From NCBI RefSeq assembly GCF_902497875.1, contig NZ_CABVHY010000026.1, forward strand, positions 36,383-100,382: a stretch of DNA of 64,000 nt, given 5' to 3'. The stretch's first letter is position 1. The number at the start of each line of letters is the position of its first letter. Source of the DNA: Pseudomonas fluorescens (lineage in GTDB: Bacteria; Pseudomonadota; Gammaproteobacteria; Pseudomonadales; Pseudomonadaceae). The notes beneath the pieces are model-generated. The model saw only the letters and a list, made by a program, of their open reading frames with translations, was not told where the DNA came from and did not search any database. Below, piece by piece: positions 41,795 through 51,141 of the stretch. The position numbers and the translations under genes are program-made.

Positions 41795-44050
41795 ATGCAA
41801 CAACGTTCTCTTGCACCCTCAATGCTCGCCAAAGGACCTGGCATTCCGAGCCTGCTGGTGTTGGCCTTGTACATGGCCAACGCTTACTCTCCGCTGCACG
41901 CCGCGGAAGGTGATCAGGCATCGAAAAGTCCTTCGGCCAGTGATGGTTCCGGGGATCTTGTTGCATCAACCAAAGAGCCAGCGGCGCTGGAGCTGGAAGC
42001 CACCAGTATTACCAGCAATCAGCTCGGGACTGTCACAGAAGGCAGCGGCTCCTACACTCCCGGGACCCTTGCCACCTCCACCAGGCTGGTCCTGACTCCA
42101 CGCCAGACGCCGCAATCCATCAGCGTCGTTACTCGCCAGCAGATGGACGACTTCGGCCTCAATAGCATCGATGACGTCATCCGCCATACACCGGGGCTGA
42201 GCGTCTCGACGCTGGATAGCGAACGCACCACCTATTACTCCCGCGGTTTCGCCATCAGTAACTACCAGTACGACGGCGTGCCGTTTCTCAGCAACTCCGC
42301 GTACGCCTCAGGCAACAACCTCAGCGACATGGCGATCTACGACCGCGTTGAAGTCATCAAGGGTGCGGCCGGCCTGCTGACCGGCAGTGGCGCCCCCGGC
42401 GCGACGATCAACCTGATCCGCAAAAAACCGACCAGGGAGTTCAGCGGTCATGTCAGCGCCGGCGCCGGTTCCTGGGACAATTATCGGACAGAGGTCGATG
42501 TCGCCGGCCCCTTGACCGAAAGTGGCAACATCCGTGGACGGGCGGTGGCGGCCTATCAGGACAAGCATTCGTTCCAGGATCATTACGACCGCAAGACCAG
42601 TGTGTACTACGGCATCCTGGAAGCGGATCTGGGTCCGGATACGTTGCTGACCGTCGGCGCGGACTACCAGGACAACGACCCCAGGGGTTCCAGCTGGGCG
42701 GCGATTCCGCTGTTTGACAGCGCGGGCAATCAAACCGATATGTCGCGCTCGTTCAACCCCGGCGCGAAGTGGAGCAGTTGGGAGCAGTACACCCGCACGG
42801 TGTTTGCCACCCTCGAACATCGCTTCGGCAATGACTGGGTGAGCAAGCTACAGCTGAATCATCAAATCAACGGCTACAACGCTCACCTTGGCTCTGCCAG
42901 TGGCGGTAACCCGGACCCCGTAACAGGTGAAGGCGTGTTCATGTATGTGGGCAAGTACACCGGCGAAACCACCAGCAACGCTGCCGACCTGTATGTCACC
43001 GGGCCGTTCGAGTTCCTTGGGCGCGAACATGAACTGGTGGTGGGCGCCAGCTACAACAATGCCCAGTGGAAAGGTAAAAGCTACTGGAATGTGACAGCCC
43101 CCGAGGTAGGCAACTTCTATCAATGGACGGGTAACGTCGCTGAGCCCGATTGGGGCAGCGTAAGCGGTACCAATGATGAAACCGTGCGCCAGAGCGGTTT
43201 CTACACCACCGCTCGCTTCAAGCCGACCGACGATCTCGCGGTCATCCTTGGCGCACGCCTGGCCAACTACACCCTGAGCGCGGTCAACGCCGACGATGCG
43301 AAGGAAACCGGGCGCGTCGTACCTTACGCGGGGGTGATCTATGACCTGAACGACAACTACTCGGTCTATGCCAGCTACACCAGTATCTTCAACCCGCAGA
43401 CCACTCGCGACCGTACCAACAAACTGCTTGACCCGGATGAGGGCGACAACTACGAAGTCGGCATCAAGGGCGAGTTCCTGGGCGGCCGTCTGAATACCAG
43501 TCTGGCGTATTTCGAGATCCACGAAGACAACCGCGCCGAAGCCGATGACGAATACAACAGCAACCCGACCAACCCGGCAATTGCTTATGCGTATGAAGCC
43601 GTCCAGGCGAAGGCCAAAGGCATCGAAGCGGAACTGTCCGGCGAACTGGCACCCGGCTGGCAGGCCATGGCGGGTTACACCCACAAGGTGATTCGCGACG
43701 CCGACGGCGAGAAGATTTCCACTTGGGAAGCGCAAGACCAGGTGAGCCTGTACACCACTTACAAGCTCAAGGGTCAGCTTGATCGCATGACCATCGGTGG
43801 CGGCGCACGCTGGCAGAACAAGAGCTGGCAATCGGTCGGTAATCCGGTTCGTGGCACTGAAGACGTTACCCAGGATGCCTACTGGCTGGTCGATCTGATG
43901 ACCCGCTACCAGGTCAGCAAAAACCTCTCGGCCTCGGTCAACCTCAACAACTTGCTGGACAAGAAATACTTCAGCAACGTCGGCTTCTACAATTCGGTCT
44001 ACTACGGTGACCCGCGCAACGTCATGTTCAGCACACGCTATGACTTCTGA
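41795..44050 (+). CDS. TonB-dependent siderophore receptor
   Basis: 751 residues from the ATG at 41795, with GGGGAAG before it. The signal peptide ends near LHAAEG. The plug domain is seen in RLVLTPRQTPQSISVVTRQQMDDFG and IYDRVEVIKGAAGLLTGSGAPGATINLIRK. The barrel ends NVMFSTRYDF. There is no N-terminal signalling (STN) domain, so it does not itself drive a sigma/anti-sigma pair. The sequence style is of FhuE/FpvA-like receptors; the siderophore cannot be named. Confidence 0.9.
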   Translation: MQQRSLAPSMLAKGPGIPSLLVLALYMANAYSPLHAAEGDQASKSPSASDGSGDLVASTKEPAALELEATSITSNQLGTVTEGSGSYTPGTLATSTRLVLTPRQTPQSISVVTRQQMDDFGLNSIDDVIRHTPGLSVSTLDSERTTYYSRGFAISNYQYDGVPFLSNSAYASGNNLSDMAIYDRVEVIKGAAGLLTGSGAPGATINLIRKKPTREFSGHVSAGAGSWDNYRTEVDVAGPLTESGNIRGRAVAAYQDKHSFQDHYDRKTSVYYGILEADLGPDTLLTVGADYQDNDPRGSSWAAIPLFDSAGNQTDMSRSFNPGAKWSSWEQYTRTVFATLEHRFGNDWVSKLQLNHQINGYNAHLGSASGGNPDPVTGEGVFMYVGKYTGETTSNAADLYVTGPFEFLGREHELVVGASYNNAQWKGKSYWNVTAPEVGNFYQWTGNVAEPDWGSVSGTNDETVRQSGFYTTARFKPTDDLAVILGARLANYTLSAVNADDAKETGRVVPYAGVIYDLNDNYSVYASYTSIFNPQTTRDRTNKLLDPDEGDNYEVGIKGEFLGGRLNTSLAYFEIHEDNRAEADDEYNSNPTNPAIAYAYEAVQAKAKGIEAELSGELAPGWQAMAGYTHKVIRDADGEKISTWEAQDQVSLYTTYKLKGQLDRMTIGGGARWQNKSWQSVGNPVRGTEDVTQDAYWLVDLMTRYQVSKNLSASVNLNNLLDKKYFSNVGFYNSVYYGDPRNVMFSTRYDF

Positions 44051-44058
44051 TAGTTGAT

Positions 44059-44095
44059 CCCGTGATTGCCCGGCGCTGAGTCGGGCAATCATGGG
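44059..44095 (+). terminator. Hairpin after the siderophore receptor
   Basis: GATTGCCCG and CGGGCAATC pair perfectly around a nine-base loop eight bases after the stop, extended by CCC/GGG. There is no clear T-run, so it may act as an mRNA stabiliser rather than a simple terminator. Confidence 0.55.
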
Positions 44096-44289
44096 TACCA
44101 TTTAAATACCGCATAGCGCTGAGTCCGTAGCAGCTGCCGAGCTTGCGAGGCTGCGTTCGAGCCGGGTACGAATCTCGAATGCCGGTCACGCCCTCTTCCG
44201 ATTTTTTTTGGAATGCCGTTCTCCGTTCCTGGTCAAAAACAGAACTGAAGCGCAACCGAGAAATCAATCACATCGAAGCGAGGCAAGCC

Positions 44290-44547
44290 ATGAGCAATAA
44301 AGAACTTGAGAAAGAAATCCTCACGCGTTTGTTGCACGCGCATCCTGAAGGCCTTGGCAAGGAAGTCCTTGATAATTTTCGCGGAGAAAAGGTGGTTGCC
44401 GGAGCACTCAAGCTGTTGCAGGACAAGGGCTGGATCCAGGGTGGAACCGTGTCCATCGAAGGCCATGAACCGTCGGTAACCTATCCGGTTAAATTGACGG
44501 CTTCAGGAGTAGACGCGGCCAAAGAATGCGAATCCCGCAAGGACTGA
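44290..44547 (+). CDS. Hypothetical 85-residue protein, winged-helix-like
   Basis: An 85-residue protein starting MSNKELEKEILTRLLHAHPEGL, with GAGGC before the ATG. The pattern of a helix, a short turn, LKLLQDKGWIQGG and a strand pair looks like a small winged-helix fold. It has no close functional partner next to it. Function unknown. Confidence 0.65.
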   Translation: MSNKELEKEILTRLLHAHPEGLGKEVLDNFRGEKVVAGALKLLQDKGWIQGGTVSIEGHEPSVTYPVKLTASGVDAAKECESRKD

Positions 44548-44614
44548 AAACCCTGCGGGGTGGCCGGGCTTGATGCTGCCAGGAAGCCCGGCTCCCTGCC
44601 GGGCATGCTCACCA

Positions 44615-44929
44615 CTAATCGTTGTCCTGCTCAGGTGTTTCCTCTGATTCTGTCCGATCGGGATGATGTTTTTGCGCAAGCGATGTCGTGTCCTTGCGTA
44701 CCGGGGCACCCTCGCTTTTCGGTGGATAGCCAGGCAGCCCCCGGTCATCTTGCGAAAGGTTTTCTCCGGGTTCCTGAGCGCTACGCTCTGCGTAGGTGGT
44801 ACACGCATTCGGATCCTCGTCTCGCCCTGCAGTACCCAGGACGCACCCATCATCATTGGGGTTGCCCAGATCTTCAGGCGGCTGAGAGGTGGAGACGGGT
44901 CTGGATTGCGGCTTGAAATCGTTGCTCAT
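44615..44929 (-). CDS. Hypothetical hydrophilic protein
   Basis: 104 residues from the ATG at 44929, with AGGAG before it. It is rich in Asp, Glu, Pro, Gln and Ser and has no hydrophobic core, so it is likely disordered. The short TTYAER and GNPNDDGCVLG stretches resemble small stress-related proteins of Pseudomonas but I cannot name it. It follows the zinc-ribbon gene by 13 bases and may share its transcript. Confidence 0.5.
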   Translation of the reverse strand: MSNDFKPQSRPVSTSQPPEDLGNPNDDGCVLGTAGRDEDPNACTTYAERSAQEPGENLSQDDRGLPGYPPKSEGAPVRKDTTSLAQKHHPDRTESEETPEQDND

Positions 44930-44942
44930 AAGAAACTCCTGC

Positions 44943-45215
44943 TCAGGCAGTCCAGTCCGGATCAATCAGCAGGTCCGCGTCATCCGGCCCTAACGTCGGT
45001 TCCGGATCCTGCAGGCTGTTGGGGCCGTGCGCTTCGCGCTGTTCTTTCAGGCGCTTGCGGGCACGCTCCGAGTCAAAGGTCTTGCCTTCGGCCACATTGA
45101 TCAGGGTCGATGAAACTCGAAAGAAGCCACCACAGGGCTCGCAATAGAAACGCATTCCACCGCCGAACGAAAGATCCTCCCGAGCGCCATGGTTTCCGCA
45201 CACCGGACAACTCAT
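44943..45215 (-). CDS. Small zinc-ribbon protein, paralogue of 2191-2424
   Basis: A 90-residue protein with MSCPVCGNHG and FYCEPCGGFFRVS: two CxxC pairs that should hold zinc, followed by a helical basic stretch (FDSERARKRLKEQREAHG) and an acidic tail. It shares the same layout as the 77-residue protein at 2191-2424. The upstream ORF near 45073-45336 overlaps out of frame and is not believed. Function unknown. Confidence 0.6.
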   Translation of the reverse strand: MSCPVCGNHGAREDLSFGGGMRFYCEPCGGFFRVSSTLINVAEGKTFDSERARKRLKEQREAHGPNSLQDPEPTLGPDDADLLIDPDWTA

Positions 45216-45557
45216 ATTCCACCTCCGTTACATGAACGTGCGAACTCATCAGCGCGATTAAGAAAAGCCCGTTGTTCCTGGCAATATCCTCATCCTGGCA
45301 TAGGTTACCGGTCCTCGCAGAATGTGTGTTTTTCATGGCGGCACCTTCGTTCTGGTCCGCGTAGACCTCCGTCGACACTGCGTGTTTCAGCGGCGAGCAG
45401 CAGATTTTACTGCTCCCTAATCTTTGGACCTCCACCCTCCATCTGTTATCCGTACCACAAAAAATAGCGACTTGCAGCATGCTGGACGCAAGAATATATT
45501 ATGATCGTAATATTAACGTCGAGAACGTAAAGAGCATTCCCCATCGGAGTTGATCCC
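45216..45557. other. Divergent region before MaoC-like gene
   Basis: About 340 bases. Near 45494-45511 lies ATATTAT-GATC-GTAATAT, an imperfect palindrome about 45 bases before the MaoC-like gene, at a place suited to an operator. No RNA gene seen. Confidence 0.4.
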
Positions 45558-46031
45558 ATGAATAACGCAGCCACCCCTCACACGCTGTTCCTTGACGACT
45601 TATCAGTCGGCGACACATTCCGCAGCGGCACTTACCTGATCGATGAGCAGCAAATAAACAGTTTTGCCCTGCAATTCGATCCCCAGCCTTTTCACCTGGA
45701 TAACCAGGCGGCCGAGCACAGTTTTTTTGCCGGGCTTGCCGCAAGCGGCTGGCACACAGCCGCGATCACCATGCGCCTGCTTGTCTCATGCCTGCCTTTG
45801 GATGCTGGTCTTATCGGCGCCGGCAGCGAGTTGAGCTGGCCCACCGCTACGCGTCCTGGAGACGAACTGCGGGTCGAGACCTCGGTTCTGGCCATCAACC
45901 CTTCGAAATCCAGGCCTGATCGCGGTCTTGTGACTTTCCAGACCGACACGCTCAACCAGCACGGTGAACTGCGTCAACGTTCAGTCGCGAAATTGCTGAT
46001 CTTTCGCCGCAGCACTGGCGCGACCCTCTGA
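45558..46031 (+). CDS. MaoC-like dehydratase domain protein
   Basis: A 157-residue hot-dog-fold protein. FLDDLSVGDTFRSGTYLIDEQQINSFALQFDPQPFHLDNQAAEHSFF carries the hydratase 2 motif (D-x4-H). MaoC proteins hydrate enoyl-CoA thioesters. It is followed by an NmrA-like gene 25 bases on, probably co-transcribed. The substrate is unknown. Confidence 0.85.
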   Translation: MNNAATPHTLFLDDLSVGDTFRSGTYLIDEQQINSFALQFDPQPFHLDNQAAEHSFFAGLAASGWHTAAITMRLLVSCLPLDAGLIGAGSELSWPTATRPGDELRVETSVLAINPSKSRPDRGLVTFQTDTLNQHGELRQRSVAKLLIFRRSTGATL

Positions 46032-46056
46032 AACGGTTCAATTAAAGGTACCTGTC

Positions 46057-46965
46057 ATGTCCAGTCAAAAACCAATTCTTGTCACAGGTGCTGCGGGCAA
46101 CATCGGTGCCGTCGGCAGAACCCTGACCGAACTGTTGCTGGCCAGCGGAAAAAACGTCCGGGCCATGGTCCACCGCGAAGACGAGCGTGCCCAGGCGTTA
46201 CGTGACATGGGCGCCGAGGTGGTCATTGGCGATTTGCTGGACCTTGAGGATATGCACCGGATTATCGAGGGTTGCGGATCCATTTACTTCGGTATGTCGG
46301 TGTCTGCCGCCTACCTGGAAGCCACCGTCAATGTGGCTGCGGTGGCCAAGCACCATGGCGTCGAAGCATTCATCAACATGTCCCAGATGACCCTCTCGCA
46401 AATGAGCATTACCGAGACCACCGCCAGCCCGCAGCATAAGTTGCACTGGCTCGCCGAGCAGGTACTCGACTGGTCCGGGTTACCGGTGGTTCATGTCAGG
46501 CCGACCGTGTTCATGGACGGCTTTTTCCTTAAATTCACTGCAAGCACCATCAAGGCGCAGAACGAAATTCGAGTGCCATTTGGAGAGGGAAAAACCTCAC
46601 CGATTGCGGCGCATGATGTGGCCAGGGCAGTCAGCGCCATTTTGCTCGATCCACAGCAGCATATTGGTTCGATTTACCATTTGACCGGCCCTGAGTCACA
46701 AAACATGGCGTTTTATGCGGATGTGTTCACTCAGGTATTGGGACGCACCATTAACTACGTCGATACCACCGTCCCTGCCTGGCGCGAAAGCATGAGCAAG
46801 GCCGGTTTGTCCGATCATGTGCTCAATCATCTCGCAACCATGGCCGACCTGCATCGGGCTGGACGTTATGCCCGAATGAGCGATGACTTCCATAAGCTCA
46901 CAGGGGCCCAGCCGATGACTGTGAGTGAATTCGTGCGCCGCAATATCGAAGCTTTCAATCCCTAG
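46057..46965 (+). CDS. NmrA-like NAD(P)-binding protein
   Basis: A 302-residue atypical short-chain reductase. ILVTGAAGNIGAVGRTLTELLL gives the NAD(P) loop. The active Tyr/Lys pair of classical enzymes is not obvious. Members include quinone reductases and redox sensors. It is in a likely operon with the MaoC-like gene. Function beyond nucleotide binding is not clear. Confidence 0.82.
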   Translation: MSSQKPILVTGAAGNIGAVGRTLTELLLASGKNVRAMVHREDERAQALRDMGAEVVIGDLLDLEDMHRIIEGCGSIYFGMSVSAAYLEATVNVAAVAKHHGVEAFINMSQMTLSQMSITETTASPQHKLHWLAEQVLDWSGLPVVHVRPTVFMDGFFLKFTASTIKAQNEIRVPFGEGKTSPIAAHDVARAVSAILLDPQQHIGSIYHLTGPESQNMAFYADVFTQVLGRTINYVDTTVPAWRESMSKAGLSDHVLNHLATMADLHRAGRYARMSDDFHKLTGAQPMTVSEFVRRNIEAFNP

Positions 46966-46990
46966 TCAAACCAGCAACCGTGGCGAGCCG

Positions 46991-47937
46991 TTACTCAGCC
47001 AAAGCCTGCTCAAAGGAGTGGTCGATAATCGGCGCGGTCGCCAACGGTGCCGATAGCGCCTTGACCTTGAACAGAAAGTCCGCGGTGCTTTGCAGGTCCG
47101 TCGCGGCCTGTTGGTCCACCGGGCCGACGGTCATGTGCGCCTGACGCAGCCAGTGGCGGGACACCCCTGGTCGAGGTTGGCCTTTTTCGCCCAGAGGTCG
47201 GCGTACTGGTCGGTATGGTTGTCCACCCAGGCCCGAGCCTTTTTCAGCCGCACCAGGAAGTCGGCGATGGATTCACGCTTGCTGTCGATCGAGGGTGTCG
47301 CGGCGGCAATCGCGCTGAGGCCGGGCATCAGCTGGTTGGCGGTGAGAATCGGTCGGGCGCCGGAGAACAGGATCTGCTGGGAGATGTAGGGTTCCCAGAC
47401 CGGGAAGGCATCGATGCTGCCCTGAGGCAAAGCCGCGGCGGCATCGATGGGCATTAGTTTAACGAATTCGACGTAGTCCTCCGGCAGTCCGGCCTGTTCC
47501 AGGGCGCGCAGGGTCAGCTGCTGGCTCCAGGCGCCGGGCCAGTAGGCGACCTTCTTGCCCTTGAGGTCGGCGATAGTCCTGGCCGGCGAGTCCTTGGACA
47601 CCAGCAAGGCGATGGTGTCCGGGTTCTGCCGCGACACGCCGATCAGCTTCACCGGCGCTTGCCTGGCGGCCAGGAACAGGAAGCCGGAATCGCCGAGAAA
47701 GCCCAGGTCCAGGGCTCCGGTATTCAGCGCTTCGGCCAGCGGCGCGGCGGCCTGGAAGTGCTTCCAGTCGACGGTATAGGGCGCGCCTTCAAGCACCCCG
47801 GAGGCCTCCACGCAAGCGCGGATGTTGTAATAGTTCTGGTCGCCGATGCGCAGCACCGGCTGGTCAGCAGCGTGAACCAGTGGCGCGGCAAACAAGGCGC
47901 CGGCCAGCAGAGCGCGCAGGTGTCGGGAAAAGGTCAT
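46991..47937 (-). pseudogene. SsuA-like binding protein, frameshifted
   Basis: The first 257 residues are a complete exported binding-protein body (signal peptide to about residue 23, then VLRIGDQNYYNIRACVEAS...). After KKANLDQG the frame changes: the open frame ends at 47131, but the other frame continues SRHWLRQAHMTVGPVDQQAATDL and on to a stop at 46991, as the family expects. A run of four C at 47164-47167 (four G on the coding strand) would keep frame with five. One lost base is the simplest explanation; sequencing error is possible. No permease lies beside it. Confidence 0.8.
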
Positions 47938-48389
47938 GTAAACCTCGGAACGATTATCGGATTGATGGGATGGAGCGGACTCAAATGGAGCAGCTGCTGG
48001 CGCTGTGTTTCTAAAATGGACCGAGCATCAGGCCCTGACCGCGGACGGTATAAAGCTAAACGATCTTAAAAATATCAAACAAATACCATTTTGGAATTAG
48101 CTTAGGCTGATCCACGGAAACAACACAGGCTGCTTTCTATAGGGGCGTGGTCCTGGTCCGGCACTGTTGGCGTGGAAACAGTGATTCAACAGGCGCGTCA
48201 GTCAAGAACGACCGACGCCCTGGCCTGAGCAAGAACGAAGTGGGGATGTCGTCAGGATGTCGAGCGGAGGGAGGGAATGGCATGTTAGTGTGTTTGCCAC
48301 CGACGGGTGCCTCCAGCATATCTATGCTGATCCTCTGGTTTTTGCACTGAATGCCTCAGGTTTGACCGGAATTTCTTCGAGAAGATGTT
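47938..48389. other. Gene-free region before the GGDEF/EAL gene
   Basis: About 450 bases, with the binding protein starting to the left and the cyclic-di-GMP gene to the right. It should hold two divergent promoters. AT-rich bases near 48055-48110 may be the core. I see no sigma-54 or Fur-like site and no ORF with a good ribosome site. Confidence 0.4.
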
Positions 48390-51041
48390 ATGAGTAGTGG
48401 TGTCAACCCTGTTGTCTCGGCCGTCAAACAGTTCGTGTATTCGTATAGTCCATTCTTTCTACCCTTAGGTGTTCTGTTCATTGGGACAGTACTTTCCTAT
48501 GGCGTGGGAAAGCTGGATATCGAGCATCAGCGCAACATTGATCGCGCCGAAGTCGCAACAAAACTCCACAGTCTGGGTATGCAGCTGGAGGAGCGGATTC
48601 GTTTTGCTTTTAGCGAGACCGAGGGTATCGCTCAGTTGCTCAGTACCGATGGTTTCATCTCTGCCACGCATTTCCAGAGTATGGCCCAGAGCGCTATGGA
48701 CTCGGTGCCGTACATTCGTCACATCGCTATCGCGCCAGACGACATCCTCAGAGTGGTGTACCCGCTCAAAGGTAATGAAAGTATCCTCGGCCTGAATTAT
48801 CGATCGTTGGTCGACCAGTACCCTCTGCTGGAAAAAGCCCGACTGTCTGGATCTGCATCACTTGCAGGCCCGCTCGAGCTGCAACAAGGCGGACGGGCGC
48901 TGATTTATCGCCGTCCGGTTTTCCGTTCCGTGGATAAAGAACACAGGGTGTATTGGGGCAACGTTTCGGTGGTGGCCACTGTCGACCGGTTATTACTGGC
49001 CGGTGGAATGAGCGCCGATAACGGTCTTGCCGTTGCCTTGCGCGGGCACGATGGCCTGGGCGCAGCCGGTGGAATAATCCAGGGTGATCCTGGCCTTTTT
49101 CATAAGCGTGCGGTCCTTCTCACGGTGGCTATCCCCGGCGGTAGCTGGCAATTGGCTGGCGAGCCAGTGGGTGGATGGCCAACCATTTCGCTGATGGATT
49201 CCTCGCTCTTCCTCATGGCCCTGGTCGGAATCCTCTTGCTGAGCATTTTTGCTTTGCAAATCAGTCTGAGCCACCGCCTGATTCGCAAACGTAATACCGA
49301 GTTACTGGAAGAAATCAGGGAGCGCCAGATCATAAAGTCTTCCCTGATGCAAAGTGAGGACCGCTTTCGAGCGTTGTTTGAGCGCTCCCCTGATCCGATA
49401 TGGATCGTCGGGCAGGATGGGCGGATTAACCTGGCGAACTCCGCCGCGCTACAGACGCTGGGTTTCGATCACGACGTGTTTCATGGCATCACCCTGGCCG
49501 ATATCTCTCCGGCGTTTCAAGCTGATGGGCAAAACTCGGCAGACAAGGCAAAGGCCTTGCTCGCCTTGGCCGATAACGAGGGATCGTTACGCGTTGAATG
49601 GCTGCACAAACGCGCGGACGACAGTCTTTTCCCCGCCGAAATGACGTTGTGCGCGCTGCAGTTGGCCCAAGAGAAAGTTACTTATATGGTCGTTCGGGAC
49701 ATCTCCGAACGCAAGAAGGCCGAGGTCGAGCTTGAGCGTCTGGCCCATTTTGATTCGGTGACGGGCCTGCCTAATCGGGTGTTGTTTCACAAGCGGCTAA
49801 TGCAAGCCATCGAGCACGCGAACTCCCAAGGCAACAGCCTCGCCGTGCTCACCCTGGATCTCGACGGATTCAAGCTGGTCAACGACAGCATGGGCCATCC
49901 CCTGGGGGATGTGCTGTTGCAACAGGCTTCCCAGCGTTTCGTTGAGGTGCTCAGGCCAGGCGATATGCTCGCTCGACTGGGGGGAGATGAGTTCGCGTTC
50001 ATACTCGATGACCTGAGTGGCGCGGAAGATGCCATCCCGGTCGTGCAAAAAATACTCCAATCATTGCATCAATCCTTCGACCTGGAGGGTACTGCGGCAC
50101 TGATCACGGCGAGCATTGGCGTGGCAATGTGTCCTGAGCACGCATTGACGGCACAAACCCTGCTGACGCAATCCGACACGGCGATGTACGCGGCCAAGGA
50201 AGCCGGGCGCAATGATTTCCGTTTCTACCAATCGCAAATGACCACCTCGATCCAGGCCAGAGTCACGTTAGAGGGGGCCCTGCGCCATGCGCTGAAGCAC
50301 GAGGAGTTCGAGATCTGGTACCAACCCAAGCTCGACCTTGCAAGTGGCCAGGTTGACGGAGCGGAAGCACTGATCAGATGGCGCAGTCCTGAACTGGGAC
50401 TGATCTCTCCAGCTGATTTCATTCCATTGGCGGAGCGCACGGGCCTGATTATCCCGATCGGGGAATGGGTGCTCGATAAAGTCTGTCGCCAGCTTCAGAG
50501 CTGGCGAGAATCCGGGCAATTCAACCAGCGGGTGGCGGTCAACGTCGCGGTCTTGCAAATCGAACGAAGCGATTTCGTTGAAACGGTACGGCTGGCTTTA
50601 GAACGCTACAACCTGCCAGCCCGGGCGCTGGAAATCGAAGTGACGGAAAGCCTGGTCATGGATCGCCAGGAACTGGCGCAAGATGTGCTTGGCCAATTGC
50701 AATCGATGGGCTTGACGGTGGCGGTCGATGATTTCGGCACAGGCTATTCCTCGCTGGCCTATTTGAAGGATCTGCCGATCGACAATCTGAAAATCGACCG
50801 CACCTTTGTTTCGGATCTGCCCCATGGCAAAGCCTACATCGCGATAACCCGGGCAATCATAGATCTGGGACACGCCCTGGGTTTCACGGTGACAGCAGAA
50901 GGCATCGAAACCCCCGAGCAACTGGAGTTCTTGCGCAACGCCGGTTGCGATACAGGTCAGGGCTACTTGATCAGTCCACCGATGCCAGCCAGGCATTTCG
51001 AGGCTTGGCTGAGGCATGCCGTGGTGCTTGAAAACGGCTGA
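48390..51041 (+). CDS. Membrane GGDEF-EAL cyclic-di-GMP enzyme with CHASE and PAS
   Basis: An 883-residue inner-membrane protein. One membrane helix near residues 14-35 leads to a periplasmic CHASE-type sensor (about 40-265) and a second helix (about 272-295). A PAS domain follows (FERSPDPIWIVGQDGRINLANSAALQTLG, about 325-445). The GGDEF domain holds LARLGGDEFAFIL near residue 530, so cyclase activity is likely. The EAL domain has GAEALIRWRSPE near residue 655 and DDFGTGYSSLAYLKDLPIDNLKIDRTFV, so hydrolase motifs are also intact. Which activity prevails is not visible. Confidence 0.92.
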   Translation: MSSGVNPVVSAVKQFVYSYSPFFLPLGVLFIGTVLSYGVGKLDIEHQRNIDRAEVATKLHSLGMQLEERIRFAFSETEGIAQLLSTDGFISATHFQSMAQSAMDSVPYIRHIAIAPDDILRVVYPLKGNESILGLNYRSLVDQYPLLEKARLSGSASLAGPLELQQGGRALIYRRPVFRSVDKEHRVYWGNVSVVATVDRLLLAGGMSADNGLAVALRGHDGLGAAGGIIQGDPGLFHKRAVLLTVAIPGGSWQLAGEPVGGWPTISLMDSSLFLMALVGILLLSIFALQISLSHRLIRKRNTELLEEIRERQIIKSSLMQSEDRFRALFERSPDPIWIVGQDGRINLANSAALQTLGFDHDVFHGITLADISPAFQADGQNSADKAKALLALADNEGSLRVEWLHKRADDSLFPAEMTLCALQLAQEKVTYMVVRDISERKKAEVELERLAHFDSVTGLPNRVLFHKRLMQAIEHANSQGNSLAVLTLDLDGFKLVNDSMGHPLGDVLLQQASQRFVEVLRPGDMLARLGGDEFAFILDDLSGAEDAIPVVQKILQSLHQSFDLEGTAALITASIGVAMCPEHALTAQTLLTQSDTAMYAAKEAGRNDFRFYQSQMTTSIQARVTLEGALRHALKHEEFEIWYQPKLDLASGQVDGAEALIRWRSPELGLISPADFIPLAERTGLIIPIGEWVLDKVCRQLQSWRESGQFNQRVAVNVAVLQIERSDFVETVRLALERYNLPARALEIEVTESLVMDRQELAQDVLGQLQSMGLTVAVDDFGTGYSSLAYLKDLPIDNLKIDRTFVSDLPHGKAYIAITRAIIDLGHALGFTVTAEGIETPEQLEFLRNAGCDTGQGYLISPPMPARHFEAWLRHAVVLENG

Positions 51042-51141
51042 ACCCTGCCTATGTTTCACGGCGCCATTGACTGAATGAAAACGGACCTGATGATCTCAAA
51101 CCGGATACCGGGCTACTTTGCGCTACGCCTTTAGCAGGCGG

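Noticed and set aside
45073..45336. Minus-strand ORF starting MKNTHSARTG
   Set aside because: It overlaps the zinc-ribbon gene out of frame by about 140 bases, its ribosome site is weak and the tail looks like a shadow.
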